From a bacterium (GTDB taxonomy: Bacteria > Pseudomonadota > Alphaproteobacteria > Caulobacterales > Caulobacteraceae), in contig JAVBXP010000017.1 of NCBI GenBank assembly GCA_030824495.1, positions 26,104 through 90,103 on the forward strand: a DNA stretch of 64,000 bases. Reading direction: 5' to 3'. Numbering within the stretch: position 1 is the stretch's first letter; the number at the start of each line of letters is the position of its first letter. The position numbers were made by a program, and so were the translations under genes. This document shows, piece after piece, positions 7,399-16,348 of this stretch. Below the pieces are notes generated by a model. It was not told where the DNA came from, made no database searches, and was given only the letters and a program-made list of their open reading frames with translations.

Positions 7399-10297
7399 CC
7401 TTCCAGGCGGCCACGCCATAGCTGCTGCAGATCGCCTGCTGCTCGGCCAGATCGACCTCAATGCGCGGATCGCCTGGCGAGGTCAGGGTTAGAAGCTGCG
7501 CCCTCAAGCCCAGTCCATCCACCATCCAGCAGGGGTTGTTGAGACGGCGCGCTATGGCCAGGGCCTCCGCCAGCACTGCCAGGCCGCGCTCAACTTCGCC
7601 AGCCCGGACCAGCGCCTCCGCATAGCCGGCGAAGAGGTAATAGACCTCCAATTGGCCGGTCCTCAGGTGCAAACGGCGATGCAGGCAATCTTCCACCACC
7701 GCGATCGCCTCCTCGGCTCGCCCCACGCGCGACAGGGCGATCGCGATGCGCCCGGCGAGATTGGCCTTGATGGCGTCATAGCCGTAGCGCTCAGCCAAAT
7801 CGCGGGCCACAGCCAGGACCTCGACCGCCTCAGCGTCCCGGCGCAGCATGATCAGGTTGCGGCCCAACGCGCAGCGAGCCAGCACTTCGGAGTATGGATC
7901 GCGCCGCGCGACCGCGACTTCGAGACCTCGCTGGGCGAATTCCAGACCCTGCGCGTACTCGCCGGTGTCCATCATGAACCAGCACATGAAGGACAAGACC
8001 ATCGATCGAGGAATGCCGGCCGCGCCCAGCCGTGCGCCTTCCAGGTCGCCGGTCAGCATGTCGCCCAGTTCACGGCCCTGCGCGATGGCCTGCTGCAGCC
8101 TCCCCATGCCGTGCAGCACGTTCGCCAACATGATCTGGTTGGAGAAGATCAGCGCTGGAGCCTTCAAGGTCCGGGAGATCGCCAGTCCTTCCTCGGTGGC
8201 GGCCAGGCCCTCCTCGTAGCGCCCCTCGAACCAGCAGATCATCCCCAGTTGAGACAGGGTCCCGCTGACCAGCTCCGGCCGCCCTCTGCGCCGCGCCAGA
8301 TCGATGATCCGCGGCAGGTGAGTGTTCATCTTCTCGAATTCGCCGAGCTGCACCGTCGATGCAAAGGCCATCAGCACGAAGGCGACGTACCGGTCCTCGG
8401 CGGGCTTGCCGATCCGGTCGATGAGGACGAGCGCGCGGTCGAAGATCAGGTTCAGGGAGGCCGCAGCCGAATTTCGCCGCGCCTCAAGCCCGGCCTGCCA
8501 GAGATAGTCCAGCGCCGCCGAATCCTCCCCGGCCCGCTCGGCATGGAACGCCAATTGCTCATAGCGCCCGTCGAGATTCCCATAGCGCGCCGTGATGGCC
8601 ATCATCGCCGTCTTGTGAAGCTCCCGGCGGCGCTCCTTGGGGATGGTGTTGGCGCAGGCCTCCGAAATGATCTGATGCCGCATATGGGTCGAACGCCCGG
8701 CCGTCGGATGGATGAAGGCGAACTGCTCAAGTTCCGTCAGCTCCTGGACCAGGGACCCGGGCTCGGCCCCGACCACCGTCTCCACCAGCTCAACATCGAC
8801 ATGTTCGCCCAGCAGGCTCAGCGCCTGCGCCATGGCCCTGGCTGTAGGCGAGAGCTTCTGCAGTCGCGCATGGATGACCGACTCCACGGTGTGCGGAAGA
8901 ACTGGAAGCGCCGCCGCATCCTCGCTCTCCATGGAGCGGATCAGTTCCTCCAGGACGAACGGCACGCCATCAGCGCGCTCGACCATGCGTTCCAGCATCG
9001 CCTCCGGAGGATGATCATCCGGCCAAAGCGCGCGGCCCAGTCCCATCATCACCTCGCGTGGCAACGGTTCGAGCGACACGACATCCCGCGCGATCTCGAT
9101 CGCCTCATCCCTCGCTTCAGGCCGCGCCGTCAGCATGACGCAAAGAGGCTGCGGCATGTCCGACGCCGCCAGGAGACGCAGAAATTGACGGCTCTCGAAG
9201 TCGATTAGATGCAGGTCTTCGATCAACAGAATGGTGGCGCAGCCTGGCGAAAGAGCGCCGAACGCGTTGACCAGCGCCCCGATCAACTGCGGCTGCGCCA
9301 CTTCCGAGGCCTTGTCCCGCACCGCCGCCGCTCTGGGCGCCAGCAGGTCTTCCAGCATCCGCCGGTCGCCGTCCTCCAGGCCCGCGGCGGCCAAGCCCGC
9401 GCGCAGTTCGGCGCTCGAACCGCCGGCTCCGGAAACCAGCATCTCGGAGATTAGGCTTCGCGCGGCCGCGAAGGGCGTGGTGCGCCTCTGTGCGTCCCCG
9501 AAATAGACCAAGGCCCGCGCGCCAGACTCCAGCGCCTCCCGCAGCGCTGCTGCGGCCAGGCGGCTCTTGCCGATACCAGGCTCGCCGATCAGGGCGATTG
9601 CAGCGCTCGCGCCGCCCGCGCGGGGGATCGCCCTACGCAGGGCCGCAAGTTCGCCATCCCGCCCGACGATCGGCGAACTGTAGCGCCGCGCGACATCTCC
9701 CTCGCCGTCGCTTTCAGGGCGCGCGGCCAACGTGAACGCCTTGGCGCGGACGCCTCCGAAGTTCTGCGCCCCTTCGTGCGGGGCCAGGGAAAGATAGACG
9801 CGGCAAAGCTTCACAGTCTGGTCGCTGACCACGACCCCTCCGCCCGGCGCCGTTTGCTGAAGCTTGGCGGCGATGTTGACCGTCGCTCCTACCGGGTCGA
9901 AGCGCGAGCGCCCCTCGCGATGGATCTGCCGCAACGCCACTAGGCCCGAATGCACCCCGACCCGGAACCGCACAGGGCGGCCGTCGGGTCCGGTGCGGCC
10001 GATATTGGTATGTTGGATGTCCCAGGCCGCGGCGCAGGCGCGGTCGGCGTGATCCTCCAGCGAGGCGGGCCACCCGAAGGTGGCGATCCCGCCGTCTCCG
10101 CCATAGTTCACAAGGCTGCCGCCCCAGCGTTCGATCACGCCGCGCAGGTGTTCGAAACACTCGTCGAACAGGAGTTGGGCGTCGTCTGGATCGGATGCGG
10201 CGATGTGGCCGGTGGAATCCACGATGTCCGCCGCAAGAACCGTGATGATCCTGCGTTCAGGAGCGCCAGCGGGGTCCCGATCGGTCTCTCGCACCAT
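7358..10297 (-). CDS. Class III adenylate/guanylate cyclase - AAA ATPase - TPR regulator
   Basis: A 979-residue soluble signalling protein. Residues ~15-195 are a class III nucleotide cyclase domain: metal Asp24 in AADIVDST and a second Asp in GGDGG. Residues ~210-480 are an AAA/STAND ATPase with Walker A GEPGIGKSR and Walker B ILLIEDLH. Residues ~560-970 are helical TPR-like repeats. Two catalytic positions differ from active cyclases: the base-selecting Lys before GD reads VNYGGD, and the transition-state Arg after VN-x-AA is Lys (VNIAAK). Activity is therefore doubtful, and the domain may be a sensor. It converges with the DyP-P450 gene with a 41-base overlap, so antisense coupling is possible. 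Confidence 0.85.
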   Translation of the reverse strand: MVRETDRDPAGAPERRIITVLAADIVDSTGHIAASDPDDAQLLFDECFEHLRGVIERWGGSLVNYGGDGGIATFGWPASLEDHADRACAAAWDIQHTNIGRTGPDGRPVRFRVGVHSGLVALRQIHREGRSRFDPVGATVNIAAKLQQTAPGGGVVVSDQTVKLCRVYLSLAPHEGAQNFGGVRAKAFTLAARPESDGEGDVARRYSSPIVGRDGELAALRRAIPRAGGASAAIALIGEPGIGKSRLAAAALREALESGARALVYFGDAQRRTTPFAAARSLISEMLVSGAGGSSAELRAGLAAAGLEDGDRRMLEDLLAPRAAAVRDKASEVAQPQLIGALVNAFGALSPGCATILLIEDLHLIDFESRQFLRLLAASDMPQPLCVMLTARPEARDEAIEIARDVVSLEPLPREVMMGLGRALWPDDHPPEAMLERMVERADGVPFVLEELIRSMESEDAAALPVLPHTVESVIHARLQKLSPTARAMAQALSLLGEHVDVELVETVVGAEPGSLVQELTELEQFAFIHPTAGRSTHMRHQIISEACANTIPKERRRELHKTAMMAITARYGNLDGRYEQLAFHAERAGEDSAALDYLWQAGLEARRNSAAASLNLIFDRALVLIDRIGKPAEDRYVAFVLMAFASTVQLGEFEKMNTHLPRIIDLARRRGRPELVSGTLSQLGMICWFEGRYEEGLAATEEGLAISRTLKAPALIFSNQIMLANVLHGMGRLQQAIAQGRELGDMLTGDLEGARLGAAGIPRSMVLSFMCWFMMDTGEYAQGLEFAQRGLEVAVARRDPYSEVLARCALGRNLIMLRRDAEAVEVLAVARDLAERYGYDAIKANLAGRIAIALSRVGRAEEAIAVVEDCLHRRLHLRTGQLEVYYLFAGYAEALVRAGEVERGLAVLAEALAIARRLNNPCWMVDGLGLRAQLLTLTSPGDPRIEVDLAEQQAICSSYGVAAWKVMPGLDAGRAQSA

Positions 10298-10525
10298 AGC
10301 CGCCAGGATACGGCGGAATTAACGAAAGATGAAACGCTGGGTTCTGGATCCCACAGGCGTAGGCTCTCGGTCGCCCCACATTAGAACTGTCCTGCTTCCA
10401 CGCTAAGACCGTCAGGAGACTGGACAGTCGCGTTCTGACCGAAAACAGACGTCAAGGGCGGCTCGGCGTGGTCAGGCGGTTGGCCACGCTCGACCGAACT
10501 CCGGCATGGCGTGGCCCGCCTACGA

Positions 10526-11314
10526 TCACACTGTGGGGACGGTCCCGCCGTCAACGACAAGCTCAGCGCCATGGATCGAGGAAGCCCGGTCCGAGGCTAA
10601 GAAGGCGATGGCTTCGGCGACTTCGAGGGGTTCGGCGCCGCGACCGATTGAAATTCCGCCGAGGCCTTTCAGGACGAGCTGACGCGCGTCCTCCAGCATG
10701 CCGCCGTTGGCGTCCTGCAGACGCTTGAGGAACACATCCGTCCCCTCGGTCATGATCCAGCCGGGGGAGACGGCGTTGACCCGCACCCCTTTCGGACCCA
10801 GCTCCTTGGAAATCGACTTGCTGTAGGTTCGGAGCGCAGCCTTGGCGGCGGCGTAGGCCGTGGTCGCATCCGGGAGAGGCAGGACCGACTGGATGGACGT
10901 GACATGCACCACCGCGCCAGCGCCCCGCTCGATCATCTGCGGGATCAGGAGGCGGTCAAGGCGAACCGCGGCGAGAAGGTTGAGGTTCAGCTCGGATAGC
11001 CAGTAGTCGTCCGTCAGCATAACGAAGCCGCCACCTGGCGTCGTCGAGCCGCCGAGGACGTGAGCCAGAATATCAACCCCGCCAAGACGCTCGATCGCCG
11101 CCTTCGCCAGGGCTTCCCCGCCCTCGGCTGTCGTCAGGTCCGCCTGGACGAACTCGACGCCGTCGATGGGCTCCAGGGCGCCGCGGGCGGAGGTGATCAC
11201 GCGAGCGCCGCCTTCCAGGAACCGGTCGACGGTGGCGCGGCCAAGACCCTTGGTGCCGCCGCTGATGAGCACGCGCTTACCGGCAAACTCGGTCGGATCA
11301 GCCTTGCGGGTCAT
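10526..11314 (-). CDS. SDR-family NAD(P)-dependent oxidoreductase
   Basis: A 262-residue classical short-chain dehydrogenase. The cofactor loop reads SGGTKGLG (residues 18-25) and the catalytic triad is Ser140, Tyr154 and Lys158 in YAAAK, with the usual PGW and DGG segments near the C-terminus. Length and order of motifs are normal. The substrate is unknown. Its ATG overlaps the stop of the upstream SnoaL-like gene by four bases (ATGA), so both form one transcript, probably controlled by the divergent LysR gene. Confidence 0.92.
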   Translation of the reverse strand: MTRKADPTEFAGKRVLISGGTKGLGRATVDRFLEGGARVITSARGALEPIDGVEFVQADLTTAEGGEALAKAAIERLGGVDILAHVLGGSTTPGGGFVMLTDDYWLSELNLNLLAAVRLDRLLIPQMIERGAGAVVHVTSIQSVLPLPDATTAYAAAKAALRTYSKSISKELGPKGVRVNAVSPGWIMTEGTDVFLKRLQDANGGMLEDARQLVLKGLGGISIGRGAEPLEVAEAIAFLASDRASSIHGAELVVDGGTVPTV

Positions 11315-11640
11315 GCCGTGACCTCCAGCCTCTTGATCGCATCGCTTTCAAGGGTGAAGCGATAGGTGAAACGGATCGGGCTGCCCGGAAAGTCGCCATG
11401 GGCGGGGCCTTCGACGACTACCTCGCCGCCTTCGTGCCGAAGGGATTGGGGCGTGAAGATCGCCTTCACGGGAACCACTTCCTTTTCCAGCAGCCCTCGG
11501 ATTTCCGAGCGCCCCTGAAAGACGGCGCCGTTGTCGCGAAAGACAGCGTCCGGCGCGAAGGCCTGAAGCATGGCCTCGACGTCGAGGCGGGCGTTGGCGG
11601 CCACATAGGCGGCGATGGGAGGTGGAAGGTCTAGCGACAT
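11311..11640 (-). CDS. SnoaL/NTF2-like small protein
   Basis: A 109-residue protein with the NTF2/SnoaL pattern: an N-terminal helix pair (IAAYVAANARLDVEAMLQAF), APDAVFRDNG, then GRSEIRGLL and curved beta strands ending in FTYRFTLESDAIKRLEV. Such proteins are small isomerases, cyclases or ligand-binding partners. I chose the ATG at 11640 because AGGACAA sits just upstream; an in-frame start 14 codons earlier has no such site. It is the first gene of a two-gene unit with the SDR enzyme and is divergent from the LysR regulator. Confidence 0.8.
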   Translation of the reverse strand: MSLDLPPPIAAYVAANARLDVEAMLQAFAPDAVFRDNGAVFQGRSEIRGLLEKEVVPVKAIFTPQSLRHEGGEVVVEGPAHGDFPGSPIRFTYRFTLESDAIKRLEVTA

Positions 11641-11654
11641 GATTTGTCCTGCTT

Positions 11655-11666
11655 GCTGCGTGCAGC
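11655..11666. promoter_or_regulatory. Inverted repeat in the LysR/SnoaL divergent promoter
   Basis: GCTGC-GT-GCAGC lies 15 bases upstream of the SnoaL-like start, in the 116-base divergent region shared with the LysR gene. It is a possible regulator site. It does not have the full T-N11-A form, so the assignment is weak. Confidence 0.3.
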
Positions 11667-11756
11667 GGTCAGCTGCGCTCACCAGTCAAGGTAGCGATGG
11701 ACATACCACGCGATAATCGGGACACTTCAGGACGTCGCATCACGGGTTTCGGGACA

Positions 11757-12659
11757 ATGTCCGCTGGAATTACTGAATTAGACGCCGTCCTGATGGTCGC
11801 CCGGCGGGGCAAATTTCGCGCGGCGGCGCTGGAGCTGGGAATGTCGACGACTGCGCTCAGCAACGCGGTGGGAAAGCTGGAGCGCCAGCTCGGCGTAAGG
11901 CTCTTCAATCGGACGACGCGCAGCGTTTCACTGACCGAGGCGGGCGAGCTCTTCATCACCAAGGTGGCGCCGGCCGTCGGCGAAATTCACGAGGCGATGA
12001 ACATCGCCCGCTCACAGCAGGCCACGCCTTCGGGCGCCTTGCGCATCAACGCCTTTCCAACGGCGGCGCGCGAGATCTTCTCCTGGCTCGTCCTGCCTTT
12101 CTTACGCGCCCACCCCCAGGTTCAAATCGACATCGTCACAGAGGGTCGACTGGTCGACATCGTTGCAGGCGGTTTCGACTTCGGCGTCCGCAGCGCCGAC
12201 CTCGTGCCGATCGACATGATCGCCCTGCCTCTGGGAATGGCGCGACGGAACGTCGTGGTCGGCTCGCCGGACTATCTGAAGGTGCATGGGACGCCGCAGA
12301 CGCCCGAGGACCTCGCACACCACGTCTGTCTCCGCGTTCGGCTTCCCAACGGTGCGATCTATCGCTGGCCCTTGGAGAAGGCTGGGCGTTCTGCGCACAT
12401 CGACGTCGCCGGCGCCCTGACGCTCGACGAGGCAAGCCTTGCAAGGGCCGCCGCTCTGGCTTCCGTCGGTCTCACCCTAGCGATGGAGTCCGACGTGCGT
12501 GACGACGTTGAGGCAGGTCGGCTCGTGTGCGTGCTTGAGGACTGGACGCCCAAACTATCGCCTCTCAGTCTGTATTACCCCAACCGGCGCAACCCAACCG
12601 CCGCTTTCAAGGCGTTTGTCGACTTCGCGCGTCGCCACTCTGGAACCGCTGTTGCCTAA
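11757..12659 (+). CDS. LysR-family transcriptional regulator
   Basis: A 300-residue LysR regulator. The N-terminal winged helix is typical ([49 protein letters not shown]), followed by a periplasmic-binding-like effector domain ([34 protein letters not shown]). I prefer the Met at 11757; an in-frame Met 20 codons earlier lacks homology to the family start. It is divergent from the SnoaL/SDR pair and is the likely regulator of it, as is usual for this family. Confidence 0.92.
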   Translation: MSAGITELDAVLMVARRGKFRAAALELGMSTTALSNAVGKLERQLGVRLFNRTTRSVSLTEAGELFITKVAPAVGEIHEAMNIARSQQATPSGALRINAFPTAAREIFSWLVLPFLRAHPQVQIDIVTEGRLVDIVAGGFDFGVRSADLVPIDMIALPLGMARRNVVVGSPDYLKVHGTPQTPEDLAHHVCLRVRLPNGAIYRWPLEKAGRSAHIDVAGALTLDEASLARAAALASVGLTLAMESDVRDDVEAGRLVCVLEDWTPKLSPLSLYYPNRRNPTAAFKAFVDFARRHSGTAVA

Positions 12660-13120
12660 GGGCGTCGACGGGTCAGACGCCCAGCAGCGCTTCCAACGGT
12701 CCGAGGATGGGTCGTAAGCGGAACGGCGACCGTGCCGGATCGCAGGCCCACGGCCGACTTGGGACATCAGCTTTGATCATTCAGCGCTTCTGTCCGGCGG
12801 CATGCGAAGGTTCTGGCCGGTAGCCCGGCCATAAACCGCGCTCTCCGAAGACAACAGCTTTGACCCGCGGCAGCTTGCTCTCCTGCTCAGCCCCGCCCTG
12901 TGGGCCAACTGAGCTGTCTTGCGCCAGCACTCCGCCTCGTAGTCTCAGCGCGCCGAGAGAGCACGAGACCCTTGGTGAGTTCATTTGCTGTGCCGGATGC
13001 CGCCGCCGGTCCGCACTGCCCCTGTCCGCTTAGCTGATCAGGTTGTCTGGTAGACGCCCATCGCAGGCCGGCCTGCGGATCCTATTGGGGGTTCGGAGGG
13101 TTGGGCCTGCTTCAGCACCC
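12660..13120. other. 461-bp non-coding stretch
   Basis: No convincing gene on either strand; the open frames here have no family-like pattern. The stretch holds a perfect palindrome near its right end, listed separately. Confidence 0.6.
13062..13077. terminator. Perfect 16-bp GC palindrome, possible terminator
   Basis: CGCAGGCCGGCCTGCG lies 44 bases beyond the stop of the leftward small gene that ends at 13121. It can fold into a strong stem, but there is no long T tract, so it is only a candidate transcription end. Confidence 0.35.
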
Positions 13121-13303
13121 CTACTGGTGTAGACGCCGATCACCCTTCATCGCTGGCGTTTCGAGCAATTCAGCGAGATCGAGGGCATCCTGGATCTCCA
13201 AGCCTACTTGCGCGACCTCCATGATCACGACGGGATGGCCCGTGAAGATGTCAAACACCGTCCAGCCAGCATAATCCTCTCGGATGTCGTAGCGCTTACT
13301 CAT
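13121..13303 (-). CDS. Small conserved protein (YDIRED...GWTVFD type)
   Basis: A 60-residue protein starting MSKRYDIREDYAGWTVFD and containing TGHPVVI and a final acidic helix (DALDLAELLE). From memory, small proteins of this form (a WTVFD-x-x-TG core, then V-x-x-GL and a DA-x-x-LA-x-LL helix) are common hypotheticals in alphaproteobacteria. The function is unknown. It is short and soluble. No strong ribosome-binding site is visible. Confidence 0.65.
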   Translation of the reverse strand: MSKRYDIREDYAGWTVFDIFTGHPVVIMEVAQVGLEIQDALDLAELLETPAMKGDRRLHQ

Positions 13304-13490
13304 CGGGACCAGAATGGCTCCGCACAGGGGCGGAAGCTACCCCTCGACCATGGCGACTCTCCGCGCCATTGGCGCCGGCCAACTCTAGGCGTCAACCTGT
13401 GCGACCCACGTAATGGGCGAGCGATTTCGGAGTGTAGCCTTTAGAAGTACACGCTAGGATCGCCGCTTCGCGCGAACAGAACCGAATTAG

Positions 13491-13829
13491 ATGTCACAGA
13501 TTTTGAGAACGCTTTCCATCGCGGCCATTGGCGTCCTGATGATTGCAAGCTGCGAGCATTCCGCGTCACACGCACCTGACGCATCAATCGGCGCTGGCAA
13601 CCCCTATCCCGTAAGCAACTACATTTGCGAGGACGGCACACGCCTGGCGGTGAGGCTGTTGGGCGATCGCGCTTCGGTCTCCGTCAACGACACGCCCGCA
13701 ATCGATCTTCCTTCCATGGGGTCAGAGGGGACAACCTTTTCGAACGGCCAGCGGACGCTGACCATCGTGCAGGGGCGTCTATCGTGGGGTGTTGGTAGAG
13801 CCGTGCCCACTGCATGTACTGGAGGATAA
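13491..13829 (+). CDS. MliC-like lipoprotein (C-type lysozyme inhibitor family)
   Basis: A 112-residue lipoprotein. A signal peptide ends in the lipobox IASC, placing the lipidated Cys at residue 21. The mature part follows the MliC/PliC pattern: YICEDGTRLAVRL, a SEGTTFSNG segment matching the family's S-G-x-x-Y-x-x-G loop, then a strand rich in Leu/Val and a last Cys that could pair with the first. Family members bind the active site of lysozymes in the periplasm. The following gene encodes another secreted protein on the same strand. Confidence 0.75.
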   Translation: MSQILRTLSIAAIGVLMIASCEHSASHAPDASIGAGNPYPVSNYICEDGTRLAVRLLGDRASVSVNDTPAIDLPSMGSEGTTFSNGQRTLTIVQGRLSWGVGRAVPTACTGG

Positions 13830-13961
13830 CCGAGCTTCTGCCGGTAAATCTCGCGGTCCGTTCTCAGGTAGACCATCGCCCCTGCTCAGGTGTCGGCGCG
13901 AGTGACTCTACAGTTGCCGCCGGGTCTAACGCGTGTGGGAACAACCTCGGAGGAGACCTCC

Positions 13962-14543
13962 ATGCGCGCCTTTCTCTTTGCGCTCGCCATCGGGAGCAGC
14001 TTGGCCGCTACGGCGCCATCTGTCGCCCAGACCTTGAAGGTGAACCAAAACCTCAGCATCGACGTCACCGGCTTTAGCGGCGATCCGAACATCCTGCCTG
14101 ACTTGGTGACCCATATCGAAGCCCTGAACGGCGGACGAGTGGCCGCCATAGCCTTTCACAATGTCGCCGGTGCTCCGGGCTACGCCGCTATCGTGCTGAA
14201 GGATTCTGACGTCCGGTTTTGGCGGCTCGACAGCCCGACCAGCGACGTTGTTGAGCTCACCGGTGCGTCGGTCCCCTCCTGGATGTTGACCTGGCGTAAC
14301 CAACGGCGCGCGGCTGCCGTGAAGGACGCCAAGATCTCGCTAGCCGATGCGATCCGTACGGCTGAAGCCTCCCAACAGGGCGCACCTGCGGTCGTGGCCG
14401 GCATCGCGAAAAGCGCCTCCAACCCCACCTCGGACGTCCAGGCCTACATGGTCGGCATCCTGAAAGACGGCCGGCTGAAGCGCGTCGCAGTGAATTCGCA
14501 ATCTGGATCGCCCATCCAGAACCCTGAAGCGCTGGATTGGTGA
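13962..14543 (+). CDS. Secreted protein with a PepSY-like C-terminal domain
   Basis: A 193-residue exported protein. Signal peptide MRAFLFALAIGSSLAA...SVAQ, cut after about residue 23. The C-terminal third has the PepSY form: ISLADAIRTAEA, a central Ala/Val-rich turn, then strands AYMVGILKDGRLKRVAVNSQSG. PepSY domains bind or inhibit proteases, or act in metal or haem handling. The Met at 13962 is chosen because GGAGGAG lies just upstream; a start 24 codons earlier has none. The substrate or partner is unknown. Confidence 0.65.
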   Translation: MRAFLFALAIGSSLAATAPSVAQTLKVNQNLSIDVTGFSGDPNILPDLVTHIEALNGGRVAAIAFHNVAGAPGYAAIVLKDSDVRFWRLDSPTSDVVELTGASVPSWMLTWRNQRRAAAVKDAKISLADAIRTAEASQQGAPAVVAGIAKSASNPTSDVQAYMVGILKDGRLKRVAVNSQSGSPIQNPEALDW

Positions 14544-14772
14544 GAATAAGGGCGTCGGTTAGAAACAGGGGCACGTCCTCGCGTGCTGGGAAAGAGCGAC
14601 TGCGTTTCGGGTTCCGGACAGGACAACAACGCGAAACTTCCACCGTCAGCTAGCAACTCGCCGGCTCAGATCGCGGATGTGCAATCACCAGCCTCTCGCT
14701 CAGCCAGTTGCAATGCGCCTACCGTGAAATCTGCCCTCCGCATCTGATCGCGAGTGGCTCTTGCCGCGTTGA

Positions 14773-15066
14773 TTGCGAGTGAAGGGTGAGCTTGAGAACT
14801 TGCGACGTCGCATGGAAGCGGCGGTCGCCGCGCTCGACTTCGAGGAAGGCGCCCGACTGCGTGATCAGATCAGCCTGCTTCGAGGCAATCTAGACGCATC
14901 AACACACCAGGACTTCGACACCTCGCGCCTGCGCCGACAAACTCCAGGCCGCATGGGCCTCGGGACGAGCGAGCAAGCCGTATCTCCTCCTCCGGGATGG
15001 AAGCCGCCCAAGCCCCCCGATCCAATGACAAAAGGCCGTAGGCCATCGAAGGGCCGCAAGCGCTGA
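14773..15066 (+). CDS. UVR-motif small protein
   Basis: A small basic protein (~97 residues) with one UVR (UvrB/UvrC interaction) motif at its start: ELENLRRRMEAAVAALDFEEGARLRDQI. The rest is a Pro/Lys-rich tail with GRMGLGTSEQ and PPPGWKPPKPPDP, a pattern I recall from small alphaproteobacterial UVR proteins. The family pattern suggests a coiled-coil helical hairpin that may touch UvrB/C, but no function is proven. The start is uncertain: TTG at 14773 or GTG at 14779; neither has a strong ribosome-binding site. Confidence 0.72.
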   Translation: MRVKGELENLRRRMEAAVAALDFEEGARLRDQISLLRGNLDASTHQDFDTSRLRRQTPGRMGLGTSEQAVSPPPGWKPPKPPDPMTKGRRPSKGRKR

Positions 15067-15297
15067 AGGCTTGGAGATGGCCGGTTATCTCGGGCAGCCC
15101 ATTGAGGGGAGACCGCTCCCAGAGGCCTAGGTGCAGAGCCGCCTCGTTGGCCAGCACCCGCTTTGGGCCGATGCAAAGCTGCGCATCGCCGTTTTAGACG
15201 ACACTAGAGCGCGGCATCTGCCCCTTGCACAGAATCCGTGGTTCTCTTGGTTCGGACAAACGTGCCAACAGCTGATGATAACAAGGAAGCGCCCCGC

Positions 15298-16008
15298 ATG
15301 ATGAAGCTCTATTCGGGCGATCTTAGCCCCTACTCCGCCCGCGTGCGGATGCAGATTTACGCCAAGGGCATCACCGACATCGCACTCGAGCGCCCCTCCG
15401 ACTTCGGCCTGCCATCGTTCCGCAAACGCCTCCCGATCGGCCGCATCCCGGTGCTGGATATCGACGGCGACCTGATGCCGGAATCCGATGTCATCGCCGA
15501 GTATATTGAGCAGATTTATCCCGAACCATCGCTGCTGGGCGCGACCCCGCGTGAGACCGCCCATATTCGCACCATCGCCCGGATGGGCGACATCTACCTC
15601 ATGAACAACATGTTCATGCTCTCGCCACAGAGCCGGGCGGTCGATCGCGATCAGGGCGTTGTGGATCTGCTCGGCGGCCAGGTCGTGCGGAACATCAAGG
15701 CTCTCGACAAAATGATCGGTACCGATGGTTACGCCTGCTCGGGCCGCCTCACCCTCGCCGACTGCGCGCTGACGCCAGCCCTGTTCCTCGTGGAAAACGT
15801 TCTTCCGGGGACCGGCGTGGAAAATCCAATCCCCAAGGCCGCCAACGTCGCCGCTTGGTGGGCGGCCATCCAGCAGAATGAGTACGCCGCCAAGACCCTG
15901 GCCGAGCTTCACCGAGGGCTGGAGGAACGGCGCGAACTCATCCGCACCGGCGCATTCGAGAAAATGATGGCCGCGGCCAAGGCCGCCATGCAGGCCTCGG
16001 ACGCATAG
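15298..16008 (+). CDS. Glutathione S-transferase family protein
   Basis: A 236-residue GST. The N-terminal thioredoxin-like half has LYSGDLSPYSARVRMQ with Ser in the usual catalytic turn, the cis-Pro segment IPVLDIDG and the glutathione contact ESDVIAEYIE. The C-terminal helical half carries LTLADCALTPALF. These features are near maleylacetoacetate isomerase and stringent-starvation-like GSTs; the substrate is open. The start at 15298 has AGGAAG eight bases upstream; an upstream in-frame start is not supported. Confidence 0.9.
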   Translation: MMKLYSGDLSPYSARVRMQIYAKGITDIALERPSDFGLPSFRKRLPIGRIPVLDIDGDLMPESDVIAEYIEQIYPEPSLLGATPRETAHIRTIARMGDIYLMNNMFMLSPQSRAVDRDQGVVDLLGGQVVRNIKALDKMIGTDGYACSGRLTLADCALTPALFLVENVLPGTGVENPIPKAANVAAWWAAIQQNEYAAKTLAELHRGLEERRELIRTGAFEKMMAAAKAAMQASDA

Positions 16009-16348
16009 ATCCGAGATCGGGAGGCCGGGCTGCTTAGCCGCTCGGCCTCAGCAAGCAGATTGACAGTCGATCTCAAACATAACCGAAGACGGTCAAACCA
16101 CTGAAGCCGTAACGCTTGCCCAGACTGGGCGGGCGGATGTGGGTCATGCCTCGTCGAACAGCGCGGCCTTTGACCGCCACTGCCTACGCGATCGAAGAAA
16201 GCCGGCTGCGCCGCCTCGGTGAGAGTTCGGCGTCGCGATCCAGCGGTTCCGCGACCGCGACGGGCAGTGCGAGGGCGGCGCGATGTAATCGCGTGATCTG
16301 CGAACTTCACGCCTTGGCGGGCGTTCACAGCTCAGCTGGAGAACACTC
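16009..16348. other. 340-bp stretch without a gene
   Basis: I see no gene or clear structure here, only spurious open frames. It separates the GST gene from the AI-2E permease gene. Confidence 0.55.

Noticed and set aside
7652..9208. 518-codon plus-strand open frame inside the cyclase/ATPase gene
   Set aside because: Shadow of the minus-strand gene; composition rich in Arg, His and Gln, no domain pattern, no ribosome-binding site.
12781..12984. 67-codon minus-strand open frame
   Set aside because: Gly/Arg/Pro-rich, no ribosome-binding site, no pattern of a folded protein.
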